A DNA stretch of 64,000 nucleotides from NCBI GenBank assembly GCA_938743325.2, contig OW568887.1:186001-250000 (forward strand). The letters are read 5' to 3'. This DNA comes from Pycnococcus provasolii. Its lineage: Eukaryota; Chlorophyta; Pseudoscourfieldiophyceae; Pseudoscourfieldiales; Pycnococcaceae. A program made the position numbers and the translations under genes. The notes under the pieces were generated by a model. It saw nothing but the letters and a program-made list of their open reading frames with translations, made no database searches and had not been told where the DNA came from. Positions 1 through 9,100 of this stretch are shown here, one piece after another (the first letter of the stretch is position 1; every line of letters starts with the position of its first letter).

Positions 1-12
1 TTACCCCCAAAA

Positions 13-1632
13 CTAGGACGTCGTTCCCCACGCTGGCTGCTTTGTCATCGCAAGTAAACGTGCCCACATCCTACCACGAATGTCAACCTTGCGTGGCTTC
101 TCCACCACTGTTTCGATGGGAACCCAGACGTAGTGGCCGTTAACCAGTCCAGTCGTGACACCCGAGCAGCCTGAGAACGCCGCATGCACTGCACCCTGGG
201 CAAGGATCTGACAGTACAGCTTGTCAGCTGGATTGGTGCTAGCAGCTCGGATGATATAGCTTGGATCAATGTATTTGACATCCGCATGACTTCCAGTGCT
301 CTTGAAGTGCGCCTTGATGGCGTCGCGGATGTAGGGACCAATGTCCTGCAGAATAGGATTTCCCGATGCGTCCGTCTTCACGTCGTAGCCATTGTTGTGA
401 TTGTTGCCGAGCAAGTCTTGGCCGGCACCCTCCGCGACGACGACAACGGCGTGTCCTCGACGATGCACGACCTGCTCGATGTGATGCAATGCTCCATCCA
501 TCTCAAAGGGCACCTCGGGAGTGAGACAGAGATCCACCTCGCCGCTCGCCATGCTCGCATACATAGCGATGTAGCCGCTCTGACGTCCCATGAGCTTGAC
601 GACACCCACACCATTCCTTGCAGAAGTCGCCTCCACATTCGCGGCGTATATTGCCGACACCGCCTGCTCGACAGCCGTCTCAAATCCAAAGCAGCGGTCA
701 ATTAGCAGAATGTCATTGTCAATGCTCTTCGGAATGCCGATAACGCAGCACTTTGGATTCTCTCGCTTTCGAAGTTCGCGGTGAATGGCCAGCGCAGCCC
801 TGTTGCCACCATTGCCGCCAATCACAAACACCATGTCCAAGTGCATTTTCTCGATCTGATCTGCGATGGCTGGAATGTCAGCACCTCCTCTGCTCGTGCC
901 TAACAGAGTGCCTCCCCTCTCTTGGATCCCATCAACTGCGAGGTAGTTGAGATGAGCAGGAGGCATGGAGTGATCGAGGAATCCGCCAAGCCCGTAGTAA
1001 ATTCCCAGGATCGTGCTGTCGTTGTGCTCTCCCACGCCGTAGTCTTCGAGCGATAGCACCAGTTGGCGCACCACGTCATTCAAGCCGGGGCATAGCCCAC
1101 CGCATGTCACGATGGCACATCGCACCGTCGAAGGATCGTGGTAGATCGTCTTTCGAGGACCACTGCGTAAGGCATACTTTGGAATGGGCATGCAGGTCTC
1201 CTCGTCGAGGAAGATGCCACCCTGGCCACACGAAGCTCCCGCGCTCTCCTGACTAGCGTATTCGAGGCTGTGAATCACGATACGGTCGTTGTCACTGCAG
1301 AAACCGATGCCACCGTTGTTGTCGACGGTGAATGGCGATGGGCGTGGTTCGAGCGTCGCGCGCAGCGTCTCGATTTGCAAGACTTCTTCGTCGTAGATCG
1401 TGAATCCGTCGTTCATTATGTCTTGTTCGTCATCGTCATCCTCACCATCAATTGAGGAGCCTGGATTGAGATCCCGCGGCAAGGAACGTGCGCTGAGAAG
1501 ACCGCCGATATTATTGTTGACATGATGATGACGGCTGTGACCACCGTCGTCGTGACGAAGGTGACGACGACGACGACATATCGCCGACCTCCTCCTGAGG
1601 CTGAGGCTGACGCGCGACGATGCTGACGTCAT
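13..1632 (-). CDS. PFK: ATP-dependent 6-phosphofructokinase, plant type, with altered GGDGT motif
   Basis: Phosphorylates fructose 6-phosphate to the 1,6-bisphosphate in glycolysis. Counted from the first ATG (539 aa), the family signatures are GGLCPG near 178, LLGTSRGG near 243, PKSIDND near 301 (with the catalytic Asp) and MGRQSGY near 348. The phosphate-donor loop reads GGNGG near 272, where ATP enzymes usually have GGDGT/S and pyrophosphate enzymes GGDD. The Gly that marks ATP use is kept, but the Mg-binding Asp is Asn. A Lys precedes SIDND, as in plant PFKs. The first 60 residues are rich in Arg, Ser and His and could be an organelle transit peptide. The gene is divergent from the ankyrin gene, with a telomere-like array between them. 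The family is certain; donor and activity are open because of the D-to-N change. Confidence 0.93.
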   Translation of the reverse strand: MTSASSRVSLSLRRRSAICRRRRHLRHDDGGHSRHHHVNNNIGGLLSARSLPRDLNPGSSIDGEDDDDEQDIMNDGFTIYDEEVLQIETLRATLEPRPSPFTVDNNGGIGFCSDNDRIVIHSLEYASQESAGASCGQGGIFLDEETCMPIPKYALRSGPRKTIYHDPSTVRCAIVTCGGLCPGLNDVVRQLVLSLEDYGVGEHNDSTILGIYYGLGGFLDHSMPPAHLNYLAVDGIQERGGTLLGTSRGGADIPAIADQIEKMHLDMVFVIGGNGGNRAALAIHRELRKRENPKCCVIGIPKSIDNDILLIDRCFGFETAVEQAVSAIYAANVEATSARNGVGVVKLMGRQSGYIAMYASMASGEVDLCLTPEVPFEMDGALHHIEQVVHRRGHAVVVVAEGAGQDLLGNNHNNGYDVKTDASGNPILQDIGPYIRDAIKAHFKSTGSHADVKYIDPSYIIRAASTNPADKLYCQILAQGAVHAAFSGCSGVTTGLVNGHYVWVPIETVVEKPRKVDIRGRMWARLLAMTKQPAWGTTS

Positions 1633-1742
1633 CAATCCGCGGGATGCACTCGAGTGCGTGACGTTTTAGATGCAGGTATGCAAAAAGATGGCGGCTCGGA
1701 TAGGGACGACGTTTCGAAATTAGAGGGAATTCTCATTCCCTC

Positions 1743-1760
1743 TAACCCTAACCCTAACCC
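1743..1760. repeat. Telomere-like CCCTAA array in the PFK/ankyrin divergent promoter
   Basis: Three CCCTAA units on the plus strand, about 110 bp upstream of the PFK start and 140 bp upstream of the ankyrin gene start. On the PFK coding strand it reads TTAGGG. It is one of many such short arrays near gene starts in the window. Confidence 0.8.
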
Positions 1761-1900
1761 GTTCCGTCCCTCCTCCACTGCCAGCCAGAGACATATATTC
1801 AAACGTGATTCCCGCGGATCGTCGTGACAGACGACGACGACGATCTTCACAACGACGACGACAACTGATGAATTGAACGACAGTACTTAGACGACCATCC

Positions 1901-3003
1901 ATGCCAACAAAGTACTCGCGCAGGGATGCGAGGAAGAAGGACGACAATGGGTGCCTTCCGCTGCATCGGGCGGCTATTGACAATGATATCACCAAAATAC
2001 GCAAACTCGTCAACGTCTACGCTGAAGGCATTCGTACGAAAGACAACGACGGCGATCTTCCCCTTCATTGTGCAGTAGATTGTCGTTGTGCGCCCGTGGA
2101 GGTGGTGAATTATCTCGTCGAGGACTCGAGGCGTATCCCGATGGAGTGAATGTGAAAAACAACGACGGCGATCTTCCCCTTCACCGTGCAGTATCTTGTC
2201 ATTGTGCGCCGTTCGAGGTAATCAAGTACCTCGTCGAGACGACCCCTAATGGAGTTTACGCGAAAAACAACGACGGCGATCTTCCCCTTCACTGTGCGGC
2301 AAACATAGGCAGGACCTTAGAGATAGTCAAATGCCTCGTCGAAGCTTACGCAGATGGCGTTCGTGAGAAAACCAACAACGGATGCCTTCCCTTGCATTGT
2401 TGTGCGGTGTCATCAGGCTGCAACGTAGATCCCGTGCATATGGCAGCACGCAAAAATAGGCTCTTGGAGGTGGTGAAGTATCTCGTAGAAGCATACCCAG
2501 ATGGCGTTCGTGAGAAAGCCATCTGGACGGATTTGGACGGACATTTTGACGGTGGGCAACTTCCTGTGCATGCTGCAGCATACGGTGGTGCGCCCTTGGA
2601 GATAGTCAAGTATCTTGTCGAGGCGTTTCCTAAAAGTCTACGTGTAAAAGACATCGTCGGGAGGCGTCCACTCGATGCTGCCAAGTTCCAAGATGCTCCA
2701 CCAGACGTGATTGCGTACCTCGAGAGTCGCGAGGCGTGCGCCAACTGCGGTCGGACCTTACGCGATGTCAAGGCCAATGGCGGGAAGCTGCGCGTGTGCT
2801 CGGGGTGCTCGGGGTCCGCGGCGCCAACGCTGTACTGCAGCACCGCTTGTCAGAAGGCGGCTTGGCCGCAACACAAGCGCGAGTGTCGCGGGTGTCGCTC
2901 TAAGCAAGCCGTCGGAGATCGATCGACCAACGAGAAGGAGCTCGATGTCTGCGCTGGCGCCTCCGTCGCCGAGGAAGGAGGGCATGTACCCCAAAGCGGG
3001 TAG
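1901..3003 (+). pseudogene. Ankyrin-repeat protein with C-terminal MYND zinc finger, interrupted by a frameshift
   Basis: Ankyrin repeats with the recurring core NNDGDLPLHxA run from the ATG at 1901 and continue to about 2730. A C-terminal MYND finger follows (CxxC, CxxC, YCS..CQ..W..HK..C, about 2740-2885). The frame that starts at 1901 stops at 2149, and the rest lies in another frame. Around 2117-2130 an extra 8 bp (gactcgag, close to the preceding gtcgag) separates YLVE from AYPDG; without it the ankyrin consensus would run straight through. The repeats are also very similar at DNA level. Ankyrin/MYND proteins are usually protein-interaction modules. It may be a recent pseudogene, a strain-specific null, or an assembly error; an 8-bp intron is not credible. 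The downstream frame has no early ATG. Confidence 0.75.
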
Positions 3004-3099
3004 GGCGGCGCCGGCGGAGGCGACGAAGGAGGCGACGACGGCGCGAGCGACGGCGGAGGCGGAATTGATTTATTGATATTTAATTGAAATAAACAACAT

Positions 3100-4350
3100 T
3101 TACTGACATTTTTGCTTCTCTCGCCGCTCAATCTCTGCGCGCAGCTCCGCAAATGCAGTTCGCCGTCGCTGAGACTCTTCCCGTGCCGACGGCGACGGCA
3201 TGGGGATGCCCGCGCCTGCACCAGCCTTCACAGGCGCCACATCCTCATCCATGTCGTCGTCCATCATCGCGGAGTCCGATGCAGAGCACAGCTGTTCACC
3301 GCGCTCGACGCACTCCGCCGCGCACGCGAGCGACTCCTCCGTAGCCTCCTCGTCGCCCGCGCCGTCCGACTGCCGCAGATGGCAAACGCCAAGCACGTAC
3401 CAGACATCCGCCTCGCCGTCATCCACCTCGACGAGACGCTCGAGGAGCGCGGTCGCATCCGCGAGCTCGCCCACCTCGACGAGCAGCTTCGCGCACGCGA
3501 AGTGCGATTCGAAGCTGTTGTACACATCCTCCTCGGAGATGCTCGCGGGTGGCGAGCGTCGTTTCATGCACTCCGCGATACAAGTTCGTGCGGCGGCAGA
3601 GTCGCCCTGCGTGAGGCGCAGCGACGCGAGCGCCTGCCACGGTTCTGGGTTGGACGTGTCTGTCGCCGCCGCCTCCTCGAGTAGTGCTTGCACTTCGCCG
3701 TCCGCGCGCTGCATAGCCTGCGCGTCGGGCGCGTCATCCTCAAACGCGTGCGCCTGCAGAACAGCCTCCGCGAGGCTGCTCAGCGCGACGCTGAGTTCGG
3801 CGCTGACGTCTGCCGCCTTCCCCGTTTTGCTGCTTTGCGCGAGCGCGCGTAGCATGTCGACGCCTTTCCGTAGGCTGGCAGCGCCGTGCTCGACGTTTCC
3901 TTCGCTGACGAGCAGTTGTCCGAGCGCCATGTACTTTTCGTGTCCGACTTCAGGTGCGATTGCGATTGCGTGTCTGAACGCCGCTTCGGCGAGTTGGCTT
4001 TGTCCCGTTTCCGCGAGAAGTGCACCAAGTTCCTCCATGGTCTCCGCATCTTGCGGCGCGAGGTTGACAGCCAACTTGAGGTCCGAGATTGCGCCCACGA
4101 CATCACCCATGGCAGCTCTTTGCGCGGCGCGTGTGCGCAACGCAGTAGTCGCCACCCCTCCGTCTCCAGACGCTGCCAGAGACAAAGACGAACCACCACC
4201 AGCAAGCTTACCAACTTGCGCATGAGCATGAGACTGAGCCTGATGAGCATGAGCCTGATGAGCCTGATGAGCCTGAGACGAAGCTCCACGGGATGATGGG
4301 GAAGCCTCTTGGGAAGCCTGCTTCTTCATGCGACTAGACGGCTTACCCAT
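3100..4350 (-). CDS. ACL4: TPR protein resembling Acl4, assembly chaperone of ribosomal protein uL4
   Basis: A 416-aa protein starting MGKPSSRMKKQ, with a His/Ala/Gln-rich low-complexity stretch near residues 20-50 and then tetratricopeptide repeats. The repeats include a segment around DVYNSFESHFACAKLL and DVWYVLGVCHLRQSD. An acidic tail with DDDMDEDVAP and a charged C-terminus follow. This layout matches plant and fungal proteins annotated as the dedicated chaperone that holds free uL4 (Rpl4) before ribosome assembly; that assignment is from memory. The frame is open for 58 more codons upstream, but that part encodes VSVSVSVS from a GCTAAC hexamer repeat and runs into the divergent promoter, so the ATG at 4350 was chosen. 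It converges on the ankyrin gene and diverges from FPGS. Confidence 0.65.
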   Translation of the reverse strand: MGKPSSRMKKQASQEASPSSRGASSQAHQAHQAHAHQAQSHAHAQVGKLAGGGSSLSLAASGDGGVATTALRTRAAQRAAMGDVVGAISDLKLAVNLAPQDAETMEELGALLAETGQSQLAEAAFRHAIAIAPEVGHEKYMALGQLLVSEGNVEHGAASLRKGVDMLRALAQSSKTGKAADVSAELSVALSSLAEAVLQAHAFEDDAPDAQAMQRADGEVQALLEEAAATDTSNPEPWQALASLRLTQGDSAAARTCIAECMKRRSPPASISEEDVYNSFESHFACAKLLVEVGELADATALLERLVEVDDGEADVWYVLGVCHLRQSDGAGDEEATEESLACAAECVERGEQLCSASDSAMMDDDMDEDVAPVKAGAGAGIPMPSPSAREESQRRRTAFAELRAEIERREKQKCQ

Positions 4351-4380
4351 GCTAACGCTAACGCTAACGCTAACGCTAAT
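4351..4380. repeat. GCTAAC hexamer array directly upstream of the Acl4-like start codon
   Basis: Four GCTAAC units plus GCTAAT abut the ATG at 4350. On the coding strand this is a TTAGCG-phase hexamer repeat, a variant of the TTAGGG arrays seen before other genes. About 150 bp further away (near 4525-4541) there are two CCCTAAA-like units. Confidence 0.8.
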
Positions 4381-4693
4381 ATGTAGTGATACGGTACTGA
4401 TTTGACAAATAAATAAATGTAGGGCGTGTTGCGGGGATGAATGGCGGCGGAATGATTGGCGTGAGTGCGAACCCCGTTTGGGAAAAGGTCGGTGGAAAAC
4501 CAAGGGGTCGTTTCGGGGTTTCATTCTAAACCCTAAACCCTACTTTTTAGTTTTCTCGTTCGGCCTTTCGCTCTTATTATCGGCTTACAGTATCCCTGTT
4601 TGTTGCCTGTTTGTGGTGTCATTATTCTCATTTCCGCCGCCGCCATCAAGCCAACTTCGCCTATACGCCATATTTATTGTTCATTCTCTTAAT

Positions 4694-6301
4694 ATGGATG
4701 CCGCACTTTCTTCTCTCTCAACGTTGATCAGTGGTAAGCGTCGTTCGGAAAAAGGTTCTAAGAATTGGTCAGAAGCGTTTGGGATGATGGATGCGTACAT
4801 TTCCGGTTTACATTTGTCCTCGTGTGTGAGCAATATCTCAGAGAGAGCCATACACGTCGCAGGTACGAAAGGGAAAGGATCCACGTGTGCGATGTGTGAA
4901 TCGATCCTCCGTCACTCTTTAAGGGGGAATAATAAGAATAACAATAAGAATAATAATAATACACCAAAAACCGGGTTATTCACATCGCCACACCTCGTTG
5001 ATGTTCGTGAACGTATCCGAATCAACGGTGCACCTGTTGCCGAAGACATTTTTCTTCAACACTTCTGGGAACTTTTTCACGCATGCGAACGTCTCGCCGA
5101 CGAACACGATAAGTCGAACGACGTTTCATCCTCCTCCTCGGGGGGTGCTTTGCCCATGCCGGCGTACTTCAGATTCATGACGCTTCTCGCGCTGAAAATC
5201 TTCGACGCAGAGAACGTCGACGTCGCCATCTTTGAAGTCGGGCTAGGGGGAAGACTCGACGCCACGAACGTTCTGCCGAAACCTCTCGTCACCGCCGTCA
5301 CGCCACTCGGATACGACCACATGGAACTACTAGGACACACGCTAGGCGCAATCGCGCGAGAAAAGGCGGGCATCTTCAAAAAGGGCGTGCCGGCGTTCAC
5401 CGTGCACCAAGAAGACGACGCCATGGAAAGCCTGCGTGCACGTGCGGCTGAACTTGACATACCTCTGTACATGCCGCCGAGCTTGCCTGACGACGTCGTC
5501 GTCGGACTCGCTGGCCAGCACCAGCGTGTGAACGCCGCACTCGCCGTCGCGCTGTGCCTCACGTGGGAAGCGCGAAACAAGCACGCCGAAGATGTCAAGG
5601 CTGGAGACGAAGCGCCGTCGTATTTGAACGAGCCAATCACGCCAGAATACCGAGAAGGACTTCAGGCGGCACGCTGGCCTGGCCGAGCGCAGGTGGAGGA
5701 CGACGAACCCGATCCAACTGGCGTTGGGTCAGATCTCACATTTTACCTCGACGGCGCGCACACGCCCGAAAGCATTGCGGCGTGTGCCGACTGGTTCGTG
5801 GATGTTGCCGCCAAGGCGCCATCGCCGACGCCAACGCGTGTGCTCCTGTTCAACTGCCAAGAAGAACGCACGCCCTTGGCTCTGCTACAGCCTCTGCACG
5901 AGCGCGTCGCGCAGGGCAATGTGATGTTCGATCGCGCGATGTTCGTTCCGCCAGACTCATCCACGGCAAGCCTCAAGAAGGACGGCATGCCCAAAGATGC
6001 CCTGACGTGGCAGCAGAACCTTGGAGCGGCTTGGCAAGGATGCGCACTGGGAAGCGGAGGAACGCAGCCGTCGAGCTCCTCCATCGCCGTGATGTCGACG
6101 CATGCGGAAGCGGCGGCGTCTTTGGCTTCCACCTCCCTGCCACGCTCGTCGCCTTGTGTTGTTCCGAGCCTGGGCGAGGCGATAGAGGCGCTGCGACTGT
6201 ACGCGAGAGGTGGAGGGGATCGGAGAAAAAAGGTTGAGGTATTAGTGACAGGGAGCCTCTACTTGGTTGGCGATGTCCTTCGCTTGCTAAAGCGCCTGTA
6301 G
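4694..6301 (+). CDS. FPGS: Folylpolyglutamate synthase / dihydrofolate synthase family
   Basis: Adds glutamates to folates using ATP, which retains folates in the cell. The 535-aa product has the P-loop GTKGKGS at 57-63, TSPHLVDVRERIRING at 98-112, the EVGLGGRLDATNV block near 181, PLGYDHMELLG near 204 and the C-terminal-domain motif DGAHTPES. A short Asn/Lys-rich insert (near 79-89) follows the P-loop helix. The frame is open for 72 codons upstream but that part is hydrophobic intergenic-type sequence, and the ATG at 4694 begins where family similarity begins. It is divergent from the Acl4-like gene and ends about 50 bp from the convergent U-box gene. FolD, another one-carbon/folate enzyme, is 38 kb away in the window; no linkage is implied. 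Confidence 0.93.
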   Translation: MDAALSSLSTLISGKRRSEKGSKNWSEAFGMMDAYISGLHLSSCVSNISERAIHVAGTKGKGSTCAMCESILRHSLRGNNKNNNKNNNNTPKTGLFTSPHLVDVRERIRINGAPVAEDIFLQHFWELFHACERLADEHDKSNDVSSSSSGGALPMPAYFRFMTLLALKIFDAENVDVAIFEVGLGGRLDATNVLPKPLVTAVTPLGYDHMELLGHTLGAIAREKAGIFKKGVPAFTVHQEDDAMESLRARAAELDIPLYMPPSLPDDVVVGLAGQHQRVNAALAVALCLTWEARNKHAEDVKAGDEAPSYLNEPITPEYREGLQAARWPGRAQVEDDEPDPTGVGSDLTFYLDGAHTPESIAACADWFVDVAAKAPSPTPTRVLLFNCQEERTPLALLQPLHERVAQGNVMFDRAMFVPPDSSTASLKKDGMPKDALTWQQNLGAAWQGCALGSGGTQPSSSSIAVMSTHAEAAASLASTSLPRSSPCVVPSLGEAIEALRLYARGGGDRRKKVEVLVTGSLYLVGDVLRLLKRL

Positions 6302-6352
6302 ATGTAAACAACTTATGAAATAAAATCATTTTTTTTTAAATGTTCAATTCTT

Positions 6353-7633
6353 TTACATGCGATTACGGCTTTTGCCGACGTCGGCAGCGCGGTTGATGCG
6401 CGTAGACGCATCCACGAGCCGCGTGTGGTTTCCAGTGCAAGCAAACACAACACGACGATTCGACACCTCATCCTTAAGATTCAGACACCAGCGCCGCGCA
6501 GGTGCGCGAGCCGTGTTCACGCCGTCGTCGTCGTCGCCGTCGTCACGGGATGTCTTTGATTTTAAGTTGGTATATATTCTGCTGGCTGTATTCTGCGGCA
6601 GATCGTCGGGCATCGGATTGGCCGTGTCGGATCCAAGCGTCGCTTGCTCGACGACGCTCACGTCGCCAAACGCGCCTCGGCGCACGGGCATTGGCCACGG
6701 CGTGCCGATTGCGCGGAAAGTTCGCCTTAGCTCGTACGCCACTCCCTGAGGCTGCATGGCATCTTTCATGATGGACAGGTCGCTCGACAGGCACGTACCG
6801 GTGAACAAGCTCGTCGACTCACGCAGCATCATCACGCCGACGAACCAGAACGGGAGCGAGAAGAGCATGAATGGCAGTGGCGCGCGTGCGGCGTGCGCCT
6901 GGCACGTCCACAGGAAGACGAACGCGAGCCAGAAGAAAGCGAATGCTCCGCTGGCGACAGTATCTACGATGGCGCACTGGCTTGGAAAGTGCGCCTTTAA
7001 CAGGGTATTTTCGCTTTCCTGGAAGAAGGATGGCGTTCTCGCCGCAGCGTTGGCGTGTTCGACGGCGACCCAGTCTCTTCCGCACCACCCAACGGCGCAC
7101 GCCACGGCGACGCAGGCAACCGTGATGGCTGTTCTGGCGTTCTCAGCGGGCCACCATCGAAGCCACATGCGCTGCACATTGTTCAGTATGGGGTTCGAGC
7201 GTGACGTTGACGTGGTTGGCGCATCTTCCTCGACGGGAGGGAGAGAACGCGTCGTCCACCCCGTCGGCGTGTAGTTCGGGTGTGCGTCTAGAAACGCGAC
7301 CACCTCTCTTCTTTTGTCTCTGTTGGGCACAAGCGAGAAGTCAGGAGGAAGAGTCACGTTCGTGCGCGGGTCTCTGAGCGGTCTCGACGATGCTTTCGCG
7401 CTGCTGATGAGTGCTTTGACCGCCGATCTTTCGTACGTGTTTCCAGATGGTATGAGCACGACGGGGTCACGGAACACCAAGTGCGTGATGGGACACGTCA
7501 ACGACAACGGCTCGTCCACCACCACCACTGGTGCTGATGCTTCTGATACATTGTCAGCACCGGCACCGCCGACATTGTTGTTCTTCGAGGCCTCCGGTAA
7601 ATCCGCGTTGGCGAAGTCAACAGAATCCGCCAT
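6353..7633 (-). CDS. U-box domain protein with C-terminal membrane segments (probable E3 ubiquitin ligase)
   Basis: The 426-aa protein has a U-box at about 43-118 (LTCPITHLVFRDPVV, NTYERSAV, the LxPN-type core and a following helix). Three hydrophobic segments follow at about 168-186, 222-244 and 254-270. U-boxes recruit ubiquitin-charged E2 enzymes, so this is probably a membrane-anchored E3 ligase. The region after the membrane segments (about 150 residues) has no domain I recognise. The start ATG is at 7633, 40 bp from a telomere-like array on the promoter side. Substrate and membrane are unknown. Confidence 0.8.
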   Translation of the reverse strand: MADSVDFANADLPEASKNNNVGGAGADNVSEASAPVVVVDEPLSLTCPITHLVFRDPVVLIPSGNTYERSAVKALISSAKASSRPLRDPRTNVTLPPDFSLVPNRDKRREVVAFLDAHPNYTPTGWTTRSLPPVEEDAPTTSTSRSNPILNNVQRMWLRWWPAENARTAITVACVAVACAVGWCGRDWVAVEHANAAARTPSFFQESENTLLKAHFPSQCAIVDTVASGAFAFFWLAFVFLWTCQAHAARAPLPFMLFSLPFWFVGVMMLRESTSLFTGTCLSSDLSIMKDAMQPQGVAYELRRTFRAIGTPWPMPVRRGAFGDVSVVEQATLGSDTANPMPDDLPQNTASRIYTNLKSKTSRDDGDDDDGVNTARAPARRWCLNLKDEVSNRRVVFACTGNHTRLVDASTRINRAADVGKSRNRM

Positions 7634-7670
7634 AAGAGAGAAAAATTAGAAAATGAACAAGTGACGCGAC

Positions 7671-7704
7671 AACCGTAACCCTAACCGTAACCCTAACCCT
7701 AATC
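7671..7704. repeat. Telomere-like CCCTAA/CCGTAA array upstream of the U-box gene
   Basis: Alternating aaccgt and aaccct units on the plus strand, reading TTAGGG/TTACGG on the U-box coding strand, 40-70 bp from its ATG. The rest of 7705-8214 shows no gene that I can support. Confidence 0.8.
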
Positions 7705-8214
7705 CTGTTTCCCTGAGAACCCTAATCCACGAACACACACCACCCAGGATTCCAGGAACCTATCGGCTATCGTAGATTCGTAGTCCACTGGTCTGCGGCG
7801 AGATGGCCACGGACGACGCCTTAAGTTGGTCTATTACAGCAATACATACATATACACGGTGATGTCCACTCTAAGTCAAATTAAAGGTAAACGAGGTCTA
7901 CGTGGCTCCGTGTTTCTTCTATCGTCGACGGCACGACACTCCCTTGGGGGGTCCTTCACGTTTTCTTGTGATGAACGAAACTGCGGCTGGGCAGGATGAT
8001 GGGGACAGGGACAGGGACTCTGATGAAAGCTCACGAGCTGGTTCGTCCTTGTCTTCGGGGCCGCGAACGCCAACGACGCCTGCTGGACCCCCGGCGCATC
8101 GCCTTTGCGATCGCCGACTTCGACAGAGACGAAACAAACGCAGTTCACAACACGCATAGGCCATATGACAGCCTTAACCTTTGCGAACCTTGGAAATTGA
8201 AAAGCGAGGGAGGA

Positions 8215-9014
8215 ATGGCACCACCTCCGAACAAAATGTGGACTTCGCAGTGGCAGCAGGCGAAGCGCACGGTCGTCGAAAGAATCAGGCAGTACCTCGC
8301 CTCAGGGCGAAAGAGAAAGGACTTCGTGTCAACCGACCGCGCGAGGTGCCGACTCATGTACAAGGAAGTGAAGACATTCAAATGCGTCGTCGACAGCTTC
8401 GAAACGGTCGCGCACTCGCTGCGCTACGCGAACGACGCGTTCTTCCAGGAGCTGGCAACCACGCTTGAGTCGAACCTTCCCGTGCCTTTCGAGTTCAGGT
8501 GTACACATGCGCTTGCTCGGCAGACAGGTGTACCTCGGCCTTGAGGACTCCGTGCTCCGTCCCATCGGCCAGTGGAAAAAGCGTATTTCGCATCTGCCAA
8601 GAGGCGCATGGTTGAGCTTGATGCTCGACGACTGACGCTCGACTTCCACCGACGCGCGGCAGAGACACTGCTCGCCGAGTACAACAAGCTGCGCATTAAG
8701 CCTGTTGATTCGCGTGGTGCTAGGAAGGAGCGCCTGGATGCTCGCATGCGCTCGATGCGTGAGAGGTGGCGCGTGCGTGATGCCAAACACCGCGCGGTCT
8801 TGTGTCGTACGCATCGTGCGAAGCCTCGGCGTACGCGGAGCTGCGCTACCTCACATGCACGGCTCCTAACTTGCGTGCGTCGCTCTGCTCCGCCATCGCC
8901 GTGCAGGGATCCGGCTTCTCTCTCGCGCGCACGATCATGACGCACCGTGTCCAGGATAGGCGTCAGCTGCCCCCTCACTCACCGTATAAGATGACGACGG
9001 TGCACTCCTCGTGA
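8215..9014 (+). pseudogene. Decayed BAR-domain protein gene
   Basis: Three successive frames encode pieces that read like one BAR (membrane-curving coiled-coil) domain. First MAPPPNKMWTSQWQQAKR onward with FVSTDRARCRLMYKEVKTF; then LEDSVLRPIGQWKKRI (near 8542-8583), the BAR hallmark of a VLxPxxxW block; then SAKRRMVELDARRLTLDFHR (near 8590-8650); then CEASAYAELRYLTC and a C-terminal helix to 9014. The frame changes near 8495, 8585 and 8800, with no room for introns at the second one. At least three frameshifts in 0.8 kb indicate a dead gene. The open frame extends upstream to 7996 without BAR character. Neighbouring genes are intact, which argues against general sequencing error. Confidence 0.6.
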
Positions 9015-9100
9015 GCTGATATGAGACTTGACTATTTGACACCACGAGCGGAGACCCAGGACGAAACGGATGCCAAAAATTGTCAAGTGGTTACAACATA

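Noticed and set aside
4351-4524. N-terminal extension of the Acl4-like protein reading VSVSVSVS
   Set aside because: It translates a GCTAAC hexamer array in the promoter; no conserved sequence precedes the ATG at 4350.
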